Part shown: piece by piece, positions 35,038 through 44,564 of the stretch | How positions within the stretch are numbered: the first letter of the stretch is position 1 | How the letters are laid out: every line of letters starts with the position of its first letter | The notes under the pieces: model-generated | What the model was told of the DNA's origin: nothing | The model's database searches: none | Seen by the model: the letters and a program-made list of their open reading frames with translations, nothing else | Source of the DNA: an uncultured Chiayiivirga sp. | Lineage (GTDB): Bacteria; Pseudomonadota; Gammaproteobacteria; Xanthomonadales; Xanthomonadaceae | Reading direction: 5' to 3' | DNA: 64,000 bases | Assembly (NCBI GenBank): GCA_934525595.1 | Contig: CAKSZJ010000006.1 | Location: 51,111-115,110, forward strand | Program-made: the position numbers and the translations under genes

Positions 35038-35149
35038 CCGCGAAGTTTGGCACAGGCCGCCGAGGCTTGGCAGGCGTTGCCGCCGGAGCGGGCGACGTGC
35101 GGCCGGAACCACGCGATATACTGGCCGGCCCTGTCGCACGATCACCGCC

Positions 35150-36517
35150 ATGTTCGATTCCCTCAGCCAGCGTCTTTCCACCACGATCCAGCGCCTGCGC
35201 GGGCGCGGACGCTTGACCGAGGAGAACATCCGCGAGGCCACCCGCGAGGTGCGCGTTGCGCTGCTGGAGGCCGACGTCGCCCTGCCGGTGGTGCAGGCGT
35301 TGGTCCAACGCATCAAGGTGCGTGCCGTGGGCCAGGAGGTGATGAAGAGCCTGACCCCGGGCCAGGCGCTGATCAAGGTGGTGCGCGACGAGCTGGCCGT
35401 GGTGATGGGCGCGCAGAGCGCCGAGCTCAACCTCAACGTGCCGGCACCTGCGGTGATCCTGATGGCCGGCCTGCAGGGCGCCGGCAAGACCACCACGGTG
35501 GGCAAACTCGCCAAGCTGCTCAAGGAACGGCGCAAGAAGAAGGTGATGGTGGTCTCGGCTGACGTGTATCGCCCGGCCGCGATCGATCAACTCAAGACCC
35601 TCGCCGAGCAGACCGGGGTGCTGTTCTTCCCCTCCGATCCGTCGCAGAAGCCGGTCGACATCGTGACGGCGGCGATCGGCGATGCGCGAAAGAGTTTCGT
35701 CGACGTGCTGCTGGTCGATACCGCCGGTCGTCTGGCCATCGACGAGGCGATGATGGCCGAGATCAAGGCCCTGCATCAGGCCGTGAACCCGGTCGAAACC
35801 CTGTTCGTGGTCGATTCGATGACCGGCCAGGACGCCGCGGTCACCGCCAAGGCATTCTCCGAAGCCTTGCCGCTGACCGGCGTGGTGCTGACCAAGACCG
35901 ATGGCGACGCGCGTGGTGGCGCTGCGCTTTCGGTGCGCTACATCACCGGCAAGCCGGTCAAGTTCATCGGCACCTCGGAAAAGATGGACGGGCTGGACGT
36001 GTTCCACCCCGACCGCATCGCCAGCCGCATCCTCGACATGGGCGACGTGCTCTCCCTGGTGGAACAGGTCGAGCGCGACGTCGATCAGGAGAAGGCCGCC
36101 AAGCTCGCCGAAAAAGTCGCCAAGGGCAAGAAGTTCAACCTCAACGACATGCGCGACCAGCTCGAACAGATGCAGAACATGGGCGGCATCCACGCCCTGA
36201 TGGACAAGCTGCCGGGCATGGGCCAGGTGCCGGACAATCTCAAGAACCAGGTCACCGGCAAGGAAGTGCCGCGCATGATCGCGATCATCAATTCGATGAC
36301 CCAGAAAGAACGCCGCAACCCGGCGCTGCTCAACGGCTCGCGTCGCGCGCGCGTGGCCCGCGGTTCGGGTACCAGCCCGGCGCAGGTCAATCAGCTGCTC
36401 AAGCAGTACCAGGGCATGGAAAAGATGATGTCCAAGCTCTCCATGGGCGGCATCAAGGGCATGATGCGCGGCATGAAGGGCCTGATGGGCGGGCGCGGCG
36501 GCTTCCCGATGCGCTGA
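35150..36517 (+). CDS. ffh: Signal recognition particle protein Ffh
   Basis: A 455-residue SRP GTPase that binds 4.5S RNA and delivers nascent membrane proteins to FtsY. The N domain (MFDSLSQRLSTTIQRLRGR) is followed by the G domain with GLQGAGKTTTVGKLA, DTAGRLAIDE and TKTDGDARGG. The M domain ends in methionine-rich helices and a long tail (MEKMMSKLSMGGIKGMMRGM). TATACT at 35116-35121 could serve as -10 box but lacks a matching -35. Confidence 0.97.
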   Translation: MFDSLSQRLSTTIQRLRGRGRLTEENIREATREVRVALLEADVALPVVQALVQRIKVRAVGQEVMKSLTPGQALIKVVRDELAVVMGAQSAELNLNVPAPAVILMAGLQGAGKTTTVGKLAKLLKERRKKKVMVVSADVYRPAAIDQLKTLAEQTGVLFFPSDPSQKPVDIVTAAIGDARKSFVDVLLVDTAGRLAIDEAMMAEIKALHQAVNPVETLFVVDSMTGQDAAVTAKAFSEALPLTGVVLTKTDGDARGGAALSVRYITGKPVKFIGTSEKMDGLDVFHPDRIASRILDMGDVLSLVEQVERDVDQEKAAKLAEKVAKGKKFNLNDMRDQLEQMQNMGGIHALMDKLPGMGQVPDNLKNQVTGKEVPRMIAIINSMTQKERRNPALLNGSRRARVARGSGTSPAQVNQLLKQYQGMEKMMSKLSMGGIKGMMRGMKGLMGGRGGFPMR

Positions 36518-36580
36518 GGCCCGCGCGGCGCGCTCCGTGCCCGCGGCGCAGGCGTGAAGATCGGCGCGGCTGCAGCGCCC

Positions 36581-38359
36581 TCATCGACCCGGCGACGGCT
36601 CGGGGCGTACCTCGCGCCGCTCCATCCGCCACGCCAGTGCGGCCAGCGCCAGCCAGCCGGCCAGCCACGGCCAGGGCGATCCGCGCGGTGCGGGCGGTAC
36701 ATGGGTCACGTCCGAGAATGCCGGAGTCCGAAGCGCGATCTGCGCTTCGATGGCTTCGCGCCGGCGCCCTGCGCGCCAGGCCAGGCCCGCCTCGGCGGGA
36801 AGCACGGCGAACGGAATCCCGGACCCGCCGTCGAGCAGCCGGTGCCAGCCCTCGCGCGCCGGCCAGAATGCCGCGCAGCGCTGCGCGCCGGTGGCTGGAT
36901 CGATCGGCAGCGGAACGGCTTCGCCGGCAGGATCGATCACCTGCGCGCCGTCGCTGAGCCCGCACAGCGCGACGCGCTCGCCGGGCCACAGCGGCTGCGG
37001 GATGTCCGCGCGTGCGGCCGTGTCCCCGGCGCGTGTCAGCGTTGCGAACGCGTCGGCCCACAGCGCGCCGTGACGCTCGCGGTGGCCGGTCAGGACCAGC
37101 CGATAGCTGTCGATGAGGGTGACCACGCCCAGCCGTCCGCGTCCGTGCGCGCGCCAGTGGCCCAGCGCCGCATCGCGCGAATCGCGCAGCAGGACGGCGG
37201 CATCCTCGCCGCGGGTGTGGATCTGCAGGCGGCTCAGCACCGGCAGTGCGGCCGCGCTTTCGTCATCGTGCGCGGTCAGGTGCACGGCCGCCGGTTCGGC
37301 GCGGCCTTCGATTGCCATGCCCCATTCGCCCAGCCGCGCAATGGCGCGCGCCGGAAGCGGTGCGTCGATCCGGACCAGTATGCCGATGCCCTCGCCCAGC
37401 GCCTCGCCCAGCGCGGTGAATGCGGCGTTGTCCAGTGCGCCCAGGCTGCGCGCGTCCAGCAGCACGAGGTCGAAGGCGCGCAGCGCCGTGGCGTCGAGCC
37501 GCGACGACGGCGCATCGCCCAGCACCAGTCCCGCGCCGGTGCCGATGCGGCTGCGCAGCGTCGCACCGCTGTCGCTCGCCCAGCGGCGCAGGTATTTCAG
37601 CTCGGCGTTGGGCGCGCCGCCCAGCACGAGGATGCGGGGCGGCGCGGGCGCGTCTGCGTGGATCGGCAGCGGCAGGCGTTCGCGCTCGGCGTCGGCCGCG
37701 TCGAAGAGGCGCAGGGCGAAGTGCGCCAATCCTGCGGTGCGCGCGCTTGCCGACAGCGTGAAGCGACCGTCCGCATCCGTTCGCGTGTGTGCCACGCGTT
37801 CACCGGAGGGATCGAGCAGATCCACGCGCGCGTCCGGAAGCCCGGCAACGCGCCCGCGCAGGGTGAAGAGGGTGCCGGCCGCCGCCCGGGACGGTGCATG
37901 GAGCGCCACCAGGCCGCTGATCGGTGCGCCCTGTTCCAGCGTGAGGGCGCGACCGCGCGTCGCCGCGATGTCGCGCGCCGACAGGCCGTCGCCGCGCACC
38001 CGCAGCGCGGTCGCCTGCGGATGGCGGCGCAGCGCGGTGGCCAGATCCGGAACGCGCTCGGCGGCGATGTCCGATGGGGCTTCGGGCAGGGCGACGCGCA
38101 GCGCCGCCGGATCGTCGGGAAGATCGGTGGCGCCTTCGGCAAACACCACCAGCGGCCGCTCGGGCAGCGTGGCGCGCGGCGGGAACAGGCCGAGGAAGAG
38201 CAGCGCCGCCAGCGCAGGCTGAAGCAGGAGCCGCAGCGCGAATCCTGCGTCACCGGCAAGCTCGCCGCGGGCGCGCCGATGCACCAGCCGCAGGCACGAG
38301 GCGAGCACCGTCAGCGCCAGTGCGACGCCGGTCAGCAGCGCCATGGGCAGGGCGATCAT
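36581..38359 (-). CDS. Membrane protein of the MoxR-DUF58 operon, last gene
   Basis: A 592-residue protein not recognised by name. It has two N-terminal membrane helices (about 5-22 and 40-60), a central carboxypeptidase-regulatory-like beta domain (TLFTLRGRVAGLPDARVDLLDPSGERV, about residues 165-230), a Rossmann/glutamine-amidotransferase-like part beginning APPRILVLGGAPNAELKYL, and one C-terminal helix (WPWLAGWLALAALAW). The arrangement resembles the large C-terminal half of BatA/DUF4159-system proteins. It starts inside the DUF4175 stop (4-base overlap) and ends the operon. Confidence 0.75.
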   Translation of the reverse strand: MIALPMALLTGVALALTVLASCLRLVHRRARGELAGDAGFALRLLLQPALAALLFLGLFPPRATLPERPLVVFAEGATDLPDDPAALRVALPEAPSDIAAERVPDLATALRRHPQATALRVRGDGLSARDIAATRGRALTLEQGAPISGLVALHAPSRAAAGTLFTLRGRVAGLPDARVDLLDPSGERVAHTRTDADGRFTLSASARTAGLAHFALRLFDAADAERERLPLPIHADAPAPPRILVLGGAPNAELKYLRRWASDSGATLRSRIGTGAGLVLGDAPSSRLDATALRAFDLVLLDARSLGALDNAAFTALGEALGEGIGILVRIDAPLPARAIARLGEWGMAIEGRAEPAAVHLTAHDDESAAALPVLSRLQIHTRGEDAAVLLRDSRDAALGHWRAHGRGRLGVVTLIDSYRLVLTGHRERHGALWADAFATLTRAGDTAARADIPQPLWPGERVALCGLSDGAQVIDPAGEAVPLPIDPATGAQRCAAFWPAREGWHRLLDGGSGIPFAVLPAEAGLAWRAGRRREAIEAQIALRTPAFSDVTHVPPAPRGSPWPWLAGWLALAALAWRMERREVRPEPSPGR

Positions 38360-40473
38360 GGGTGTCCTCCGGTGCGCAGCGCATCGAGATAGCGCGCACC
38401 GTCCGGGTCGAGTGCGGGACGACGCGGCACGGCGGCGGGCGGCACCTTCAGGAGCGGCCAGAGCGCCGCGCGCAGGGCGCTGCGGCAATCCTCGCAGTCG
38501 GGCTGGCGCGCCGCAGCGTCGAGGGCTTCCTGCAGCGCCAGCGGATCGGCCGCACGCGCATGCTGCACCAGCGCCTCGCGCAGGTGCTGGAGCAGGACCG
38601 GATCGGCGGTCGCGTCACCCGGCTCGCCCAGCGCCTGCCAGAGCGCGGGGATGTCGTCCGGCTCGATCTGCGCGGGGCGCAGCGGGTCCGGGCGCGATGC
38701 GAGTCCCTCGCGCGCACCGCGCAGCCGTCGCGCTTCGTCGATTGGCGGCCGCTCCGAACCCAGCCGGGGCAGGTAGATGCGGTCGGCCTGCTGCACCTCC
38801 TTGATGTAGTCGAGCGCACGGTAGGCGTGCGGCAGCGCGGCGCGCGGATCGGACTGGCGCAGCCCCAGCTCGGACTGCCACATCTGACCCAATGCCTTGC
38901 GCAGCACTTCGCGGGTGCGCGGGTCGAGCAGGGTCGCCGCTTCCGGGATGTCGTGGCTGTGGCCGAAGGCGGCAATGAGGTCGATATCGGCGCCGAAAAC
39001 CGTCGATTCGGTGGAGTGATCGTGATCGTCGTGCGTCCCGGCTTCGCCGTGGTCTTCGCCGGCGTTGTCGCCGCGTGCGGCCAGGGCGCCGGGCGAACCT
39101 TCGGACTCTTCGCCCAGGAACTGGCCATAGCGCAGGCGCAGGATGCGCTGGTCGACCCCGAGCGCGTCGGAGCGCCGCGCGAAGGCATCCGGCTGCAGCG
39201 CCGGTTTTTCGCGCAGCAGGGCCTCGGCGTCGAGGATGATCTGGCGCTGGCTGCGGAAATAGGCCGGCAGCACGCGCTGGACGGACGCTTCGAGTTCGCC
39301 GGATCCTGCGGCGTCCGCGCTTGCCCAGCGAAGGATCAGGCTGGCGCTGCGGGTTTCCTGCGGCACCGGTACGCGGGTGTCGCGCACTGCGAGCTGGATG
39401 ATGAGGTCGTCGCCGGGCGCATAGTCCAGGGCGGCGAGATCGAGCGTGTGCGCATAGCGGCGGCGCGCGGGTTCGCCTTCGCCGCGCAGACGGAGGGTGC
39501 GCTCGGACACGCCGATGCTTTCACCGCTGCCCTGGGTGTGGGTGATGCGCAGGGTCGCGAACTCGGCGAGCGCGTGATCGTCGCTGGCTTTGAACTCCAC
39601 CGACCAGCGCCGCTGGCCGGGCGTGGCATGACTCAGGCCGTGTTCGGGATTCAGCACGCGAATCTGCGGCGGCTGGTCCGCAATGGCGTCGAGGCGCTCG
39701 GGGGCGCCGTCCAGCACCGCGCCGTCGGCTTCGATGCGATAAAGCGCCGAGCGATCCAGTACCAGCTCGCCGCGCCAGTGCCGGCCCTCGCGCGTGAGCG
39801 CGATGCGGCGGCCGTCGAGCAGCACCAGCGCGGCTTCGTCTGGCGGCGAGGAGAACTGCAGGCGCCAGCGCAGCAGGGAGTCCTGCGGCGCGCGCAGCGA
39901 CAGCGCGGAGCTTTGCGCGGGCGGCAGGCCGGTATGGGCCGGCGGGGTGATGTCGACGGCGATTTCGCTGAGGTGCAGCGGGCCGGCAGGGACGATGGTG
40001 GCAGCCGGTGTACCGGCCGATCTGTCGGCGGCGGACGCGGCTGGCCAGAACCACGCCGCTATCGCGCCGCAGGCGGCCAGCAGCAGCGAGAGGGACAGCG
40101 CGCCGATGGGCCAGGACGTGCGCAGGTCCACCGGCCGTGCGCGCAGGCGATCGATCAGGCGTTGGCGCTGAAGCTGCTGGAGCGCCGAGGGCGCGGATTC
40201 GGCCAGCAGCAGGTCGGCACTGTCTTCCAGATCGATACGGGCGGCGTTGAGCGCGCGCACCAGCCATCGCGCGTCGCGCCGCCGCCAGCGCGCGACGATG
40301 AAGGCGCAGAGCAGCAGGCCGAGCGCGGTCAGCGTCATGGCGGCGGCAGTGCTTCCGCCCAGCCGTAGCGCCAGCAGTGCAGCAGCGGCGGCCCACGGCA
40401 GCACGAAGCCGAGGGCAATGGCGGCGTCGCGCCGGCGCGCGGCCTGCCCGCTGCGTTCGGGCAGGGCGTTCAT
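38356..40473 (-). CDS. DUF4175-like membrane protein
   Basis: A 705-residue protein with two N-terminal membrane-helix regions (about 18-60 and 123-142), then a large periplasmic region rich in beta structure (HLSEIAVDITPPAHTGLPPA onwards) with a predicted alpha-helical C-terminal part. An acidic/histidine-rich insert (DHGEAGTHDDHDHS, about residue 495) may bind metal. The N-terminal half matches DUF4175 proteins, which accompany MoxR-DUF58 operons. Overlaps both neighbours by 4 bases. Function unknown. Confidence 0.75.
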   Translation of the reverse strand: MNALPERSGQAARRRDAAIALGFVLPWAAAAALLALRLGGSTAAAMTLTALGLLLCAFIVARWRRRDARWLVRALNAARIDLEDSADLLLAESAPSALQQLQRQRLIDRLRARPVDLRTSWPIGALSLSLLLAACGAIAAWFWPAASAADRSAGTPAATIVPAGPLHLSEIAVDITPPAHTGLPPAQSSALSLRAPQDSLLRWRLQFSSPPDEAALVLLDGRRIALTREGRHWRGELVLDRSALYRIEADGAVLDGAPERLDAIADQPPQIRVLNPEHGLSHATPGQRRWSVEFKASDDHALAEFATLRITHTQGSGESIGVSERTLRLRGEGEPARRRYAHTLDLAALDYAPGDDLIIQLAVRDTRVPVPQETRSASLILRWASADAAGSGELEASVQRVLPAYFRSQRQIILDAEALLREKPALQPDAFARRSDALGVDQRILRLRYGQFLGEESEGSPGALAARGDNAGEDHGEAGTHDDHDHSTESTVFGADIDLIAAFGHSHDIPEAATLLDPRTREVLRKALGQMWQSELGLRQSDPRAALPHAYRALDYIKEVQQADRIYLPRLGSERPPIDEARRLRGAREGLASRPDPLRPAQIEPDDIPALWQALGEPGDATADPVLLQHLREALVQHARAADPLALQEALDAAARQPDCEDCRSALRAALWPLLKVPPAAVPRRPALDPDGARYLDALRTGGHP

Positions 40474-41630
40474 GTGGCGCTCCGCCGCGGCAGGCGCGCG
40501 GCGAGCCAGCGCTCCAGGCCGAAGACCAGCGCGATCAGCAGCGCCAGCCAGGGGCGCAGGTCGCGCGGGGATTCCGGCCACGGCGCAGCGCCGTCGAGCG
40601 GGCGCCAGGCGTGCGCGTCGGCGCGTGCGGGTTCGGCGGGCGCAGGCGCCAGCAGGGTACGCAGGCGTGCGGGAAATCCGCCATCGAGCAGGGCGGGCAG
40701 TGCCAAAGGATCCAGCGCGCGGGTGAAGCGCAGCGCGCGGCCGTGTCCGATGGCTGCGCCCTCGACCAGCACCGCACCGTCCGTGTCGTGCCAGAGCGGC
40801 GCGAACGGTACGCCGGCAGGCAGCCGCGCATCGGCTGCCAGCAGGGCGGTACCACCCGCGGAGAGCCAATCGCGCAGCGCCTCGGGCGGCGTGCCTTCGG
40901 TCAGCCAGGCGACGATCACGCTGCGGTCGGCGGGCAGGTCCTCGCCCGGTGCGTGCACTGCGAGCGGCGCATCCGAATCGCTCCACGCCGCCACCGCGGC
41001 CTGCAGGTAGCGGGCACGGGTCGCGTGTTCTGGATCGGCGATCAGGTGCAGCACGGGCGGTCGGGAGTCGGGCGGTGGCCGGATGTCGGGCACGGCGCCC
41101 GCCGCGATGCGCCAGTCCAGCGCGCGCGACAGATGCGGACGCTGCGCGTCCGCGCCGTCGAATATCGGCGTGACCAGCACGGTCAGTGCGGCGCGCGGAT
41201 CGAGTTCGGCATCGAGCTGGCGCAGCAGGCTGGCGACCGGCTGTGGCTGATCGGGTGCGGGCGTGGTGATGGCGGGAAAGCCGCGTGCCAGCCAGCGCAC
41301 GCGCGCGCCGGGCGGCAGCGTCTGCGCGGCGATGGATTCCGGAGAAACACCTGGCATCACCGCGACAAAGGGGCGTCGGTCGCCGATGCCGGACAGCGCA
41401 GGCTGTGCCAGCCACAGTGCGATCAGCGCCAGCAGCGCCAGCCGTGCGGCCAGCAGCGCGCGCTCTTCCAGCCGCAGCCGCCGGCGCGGGCGCGCCTCGG
41501 GAACGAGCCAGTGCAGCGCGGCGAAGTCGATGCGGATGCGCTCGTCGCGGCGCGCCAGGTGGAAGAGCAGTGGTAGCGCCAGCGCGGCCAGCGCCGCCAG
41601 CGCGCCGGGCAGCAGGAACGTGAGGTTCAT
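40470..41630 (-). CDS. BatA-like N-terminal membrane protein
   Basis: A 386-residue protein beginning with the BatA N-terminal signature LLPGALAALAALALPLLFHLARRDE, with a second helix at about 60-78 (ALLAARLALLALIALWLAQPALSG) and a third at the C-terminus (RPWLALLIALVFGLERWLAARL). The middle resembles a von Willebrand A-like fold without an obvious metal-ion-dependent adhesion site. Coupled by 4-base overlaps to DUF58 upstream and DUF4175 downstream. Inner-membrane member of the MoxR-associated complex; exact role unknown. Confidence 0.78.
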   Translation of the reverse strand: MNLTFLLPGALAALAALALPLLFHLARRDERIRIDFAALHWLVPEARPRRRLRLEERALLAARLALLALIALWLAQPALSGIGDRRPFVAVMPGVSPESIAAQTLPPGARVRWLARGFPAITTPAPDQPQPVASLLRQLDAELDPRAALTVLVTPIFDGADAQRPHLSRALDWRIAAGAVPDIRPPPDSRPPVLHLIADPEHATRARYLQAAVAAWSDSDAPLAVHAPGEDLPADRSVIVAWLTEGTPPEALRDWLSAGGTALLAADARLPAGVPFAPLWHDTDGAVLVEGAAIGHGRALRFTRALDPLALPALLDGGFPARLRTLLAPAPAEPARADAHAWRPLDGAAPWPESPRDLRPWLALLIALVFGLERWLAARLPRRSAT

Positions 41631-42514
41631 GTCCGCGTTCCCGGCGCGAGGATGCCGCGCAGCAGCTGATCGGGCGGCTCGTCCAGCGCGCCGCGCGCGT
41701 GTGCGATGCCGGCGGCGTCCAGGCGCGCGTCGAGCGCGCGCAGCGCGGCGTCGAACCGTTCAAGGTAGCCCGCGCGCATGGCGCGGGCATCGCCCTGGAT
41801 TTCGGCACCGGTTTCCGCGTCGTGGAACAGGAAGCTGCCGTCGAAGGGAAAGTCGCGCTCTTCGGCGGTAAGGAGCTGGATCGTGCGGACCTCGCGACCG
41901 GCGGCGGCGAGGCGTTCGGCCAGCGCCACCGCCGCCTCGTCGAACAGATCGCCGATCAGGATCACCAGATCGCCCGCGCGGGTGCATTCCCACAGCGGTG
42001 CCAGCCGGGCCCGGGCTGGAAAATGCCCGCCGCACTCCAGCGCCTGGAGCGCCAGCCACAGACCGTTGTGCGCACGGGTGCCGGCGCGCGGCGGCAGCAT
42101 CCGCAAACCGGTCGCGTGCAGGCCGACAAGGCCGACGCGGTCGCCCTGACGCAGCGCGATTTCCGCGATGCAGGCGGCGATCAGGCGCGCGCCGTCGAGG
42201 CGGCTCCACTCCGGGCGCGCGCGGTCGGACTGCGCCATCGACGCCGAACCGTCGACCAGCAGCCACAGCGTGAGCGGGCTTTCGCGTTCGGCTTCGCGCA
42301 CGAAAAATCGGTCCGAGCGCGCATAGAGCTTCCAGTCGACCTGGCGCAGCGCATCGCCGGGCTCGTAGCCGCGATACTGCACGAACTCCAGCCCTGCACC
42401 GCGGGTGTGGCTGGCGTGCTGGCCGATGCCGCCGGTCCCGACCGAGCGCGCCGCCGCCAGCCGCAGGTTCTTCAGCCGGCTCAGGACATCGGGCGGGATC
42501 AGCGCATGCGCCAC
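41627..42514 (-). CDS. DUF58 (vWA-like) protein
   Basis: A 295-residue DUF58 protein. The family core is clear: GIGQHASHTRGAGLEFVQYRGYEPGD, then LRQVDWKLYARSDRFFVRE and the MIDAS-like LLVDGSASMAQ. DUF58 proteins are consistently encoded after MoxR ATPases and are thought to be their clients or adaptors. No membrane segment, so cytoplasmic. Ten bases separate it from moxR. Confidence 0.92.
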   Translation of the reverse strand: MAHALIPPDVLSRLKNLRLAAARSVGTGGIGQHASHTRGAGLEFVQYRGYEPGDALRQVDWKLYARSDRFFVREAERESPLTLWLLVDGSASMAQSDRARPEWSRLDGARLIAACIAEIALRQGDRVGLVGLHATGLRMLPPRAGTRAHNGLWLALQALECGGHFPARARLAPLWECTRAGDLVILIGDLFDEAAVALAERLAAAGREVRTIQLLTAEERDFPFDGSFLFHDAETGAEIQGDARAMRAGYLERFDAALRALDARLDAAGIAHARGALDEPPDQLLRGILAPGTRT

Positions 42515-42524
42515 GGTGGGCGGC

Positions 42525-43526
42525 TCAAGGCGCGGGATACGGCACGGCCCGCAACAGAGCGGCGATCACCTCGTCCGCCGACTTGCCTTCGGCCTCGGCC
42601 GCGAACGACAGCAGCAGGCGGTGGCGCATCACCGGCGCGGCCAGCGCGGCAGCATCCTTGCGCGTGGCGGCGAGGCGTCCGTGCAGCAGGGCGCGGGCCT
42701 TGCTGGCCAGCACCAGCGACTGCCCGGCGCGCGGGCCGGCACCCCAGCGCACGTAGCCGCGCACCTCGGGCGGTGCCAGCGGATCGTCGGGGCGGCTGGC
42801 GCGCACCAGCCGGGTGATCCAGGTGAGCAGGTCATCGCCGACGTGGATCCCGCGCACCAGCGCCTGCGCCGCGAGCACATCGTCGGCACCCATCACCCGC
42901 GGCACCAGCGCGGCCGGGCCGCCCGTGGTCTGGCGCAGGATCTCGCGTTCATCGTCCTCGTCGGGATAGGACACCATCACGTGCAGCAGGAAGCGATCGA
43001 GCTGGGCTTCTGGCAGGGGATAGGTGCCGGCCTGTTCGAGCGGATTCTGGGTCGCCAGCACGAAGAACGGCGCGGGCAGGGCATAGGTGGTGCCGGCATA
43101 GCTCACGGTGCGCTCGGCCATGGCCTCCAGCAGCGCGGCCTGGGTCTTGGGCGGGGTGCGGTTGAGCTCGTCGGCCAGCAGCAGGTGGGTGAAGACGGGG
43201 CCCTTCTGGAAGCGGAAGACGCGCTGTCCGGTGCCGCGGTCCTCTTCCAGCAGCTCCGCGCCGAGGATGTCGCTGGGCATGAGATCCGGGGTGAACTGCA
43301 CGCGCTGGAAATCCAGCTCCAGCGCCTGTGCCAGGGAGCGCACCAGGAGGGTCTTGCCCAGCCCCGGTACGCCTTCGATCAGGCAGTGGCCGCCCGCCAG
43401 CAGGGCGATCAGGAGCTGTTCGACCACCGCCTCCTGGCCGACCACGGCGGTGGCGATGGCGCGGCGCAGGGCGGAGAGGTGTTCGATCTGCCGGGTGATG
43501 TCGGCTTCGGTATCGGAGGTTTGCAT
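42525..43526 (-). CDS. MoxR-family AAA+ ATPase
   Basis: A 333-residue MoxR ATPase. Walker A is EGVPGLGKTLLVRSLA near residue 55, Walker B is LLADELNRTPPKTQAALLEAM, with sensor 1 in VLATQNPLEQAGTYPLPEAQLDRF and arginine finger LDRFLLHV. MoxR proteins act as chaperones that activate vWA-domain partners; the DUF58 and BatA-like genes directly downstream supply these. Seven bases separate it from the DUF4159 gene upstream. Confidence 0.94.
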   Translation of the reverse strand: MQTSDTEADITRQIEHLSALRRAIATAVVGQEAVVEQLLIALLAGGHCLIEGVPGLGKTLLVRSLAQALELDFQRVQFTPDLMPSDILGAELLEEDRGTGQRVFRFQKGPVFTHLLLADELNRTPPKTQAALLEAMAERTVSYAGTTYALPAPFFVLATQNPLEQAGTYPLPEAQLDRFLLHVMVSYPDEDDEREILRQTTGGPAALVPRVMGADDVLAAQALVRGIHVGDDLLTWITRLVRASRPDDPLAPPEVRGYVRWGAGPRAGQSLVLASKARALLHGRLAATRKDAAALAAPVMRHRLLLSFAAEAEGKSADEVIAALLRAVPYPAP

Positions 43527-43533
43527 CGGGTTC

Positions 43534-44319
43534 TCAGGCCATCAGGGCGTACATGACGATGTTGACGCCGAACGTGGTGTTGTCTTCGGCGAGGAAGCGC
43601 TTGTTGCGCCAGTCGTAGTCCCACTCGCAGCCGTAGTCCTTGTTGCTGTAGAGCACGCCCAGGCGGCCGTCGATCTCGATGCCCTTGAGATAGTCGTGCA
43701 CCAGGTCGTCGCCCCAGCCGTTGAGCTCGAAGCTGGTGGCCGGCGGGCCGTCGGGGAAGCGGAAGAAGCTGGAGTAGATCGGGTGGTTGTTGGGCAGTTT
43801 CTTCAGCGCGCGCGGGCCGAAGATGTCTGCCATCTGCGCCTCGAAGGAGCGCGCGAACAGGCCGTCGATATCGTGGTTGCAGTCGTCCACGAAGACGAAG
43901 CCGCCGTTTCTCACGTAGCGCTCGAAGTTGCGGCGCTCCTCGGGGTTGAACTCGACCAGGGTATGCCCGGCGAGGTAGCAGAACGGCGCGGTGAGCATGC
44001 GCGGGTCCGACAGCGCCACCACGCGTTCGACCGGATCCACGCGCAGATGGGTGTAGTCGATCAGCGAGGTGATGAGGTTGGAGGGCATGCGCGCGTCCAC
44101 GTCCCAGTCGCCGGAGTCGTAGCGCAGCCGGGTGAAGTGGAAGTCCCAGGGGCCCTCGGCGGGAGACGCGGTTCGGGAGTCGGATGCCGCCGCCGTGCCG
44201 TGTGCGCTGGCCAGCGGCAGGCGCGATGCGGCAAATGCCGCCGCGCCCGTCACCAGCCCGCGCAGGAATCGCGCGCGGCTCAGGGTGGGTGGCGTCGGTG
44301 GGCGGCGGGAAAAGGACAC
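43534..44319 (-). CDS. DUF4159 protein with N-terminal signal
   Basis: A 261-residue exported protein. The N-terminus has an RR pair, a hydrophobic stretch (FLRGLVTGAAAFAASRLPL) and AHG, which looks like a Tat or Sec signal. The rest is a complete DUF4159 domain: FHFTRLRYDSGDWDVD, FERYVRNGGFVFVDDCNHD, and the end NTTFGVNIVMYALMA. DUF4159 domains are glutamine-amidotransferase-like and are tied to MoxR-DUF58 operons. First gene of the six-gene run. Confidence 0.85.
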   Translation of the reverse strand: MSFSRRPPTPPTLSRARFLRGLVTGAAAFAASRLPLASAHGTAAASDSRTASPAEGPWDFHFTRLRYDSGDWDVDARMPSNLITSLIDYTHLRVDPVERVVALSDPRMLTAPFCYLAGHTLVEFNPEERRNFERYVRNGGFVFVDDCNHDIDGLFARSFEAQMADIFGPRALKKLPNNHPIYSSFFRFPDGPPATSFELNGWGDDLVHDYLKGIEIDGRLGVLYSNKDYGCEWDYDWRNKRFLAEDNTTFGVNIVMYALMA

Positions 44320-44458
44320 AGGAGCGCGTTCCGGAGTGGGGTTCGTGGGGTGCGGTCGCGTTTTCCTTCCGCCGTGCCGCTCATTCGCGGCGTGCCTGGC
44401 GGCATCGCGGCATCACCCGGCACCGGTGGGCCGCGCCCCGCACCTCGGCAGCGGGTGG

Positions 44459-44498
44459 TGCTGGAATCCATGCCGCGGCTTCGGCATGGATTCCAGCA
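44459..44498. repeat. 17-bp perfect inverted repeat between two operons
   Basis: TGCTGGAATCCATGCCG and its exact complement around a 6-base loop (CGGCTT). It lies between the tldE stop and the DUF4159 start. There is no T-tract on either side, so it is more likely a dispersed palindrome or an RNA-stabilising hairpin than a classic terminator. The rest of 44320-44564 shows nothing further. Confidence 0.6.
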
Positions 44499-44564
44499 TT
44501 CACCGCGTTGGCGACGGGTTGGGAGGAAACCTGGTAATGCCGTTTCCCCCACTGCCATTTCCGC

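Noticed and set aside
35116..35121. TATACT ahead of ffh
   Set aside because: No acceptable -35 and no extended -10; mentioned in the ffh entry but not called as a promoter.
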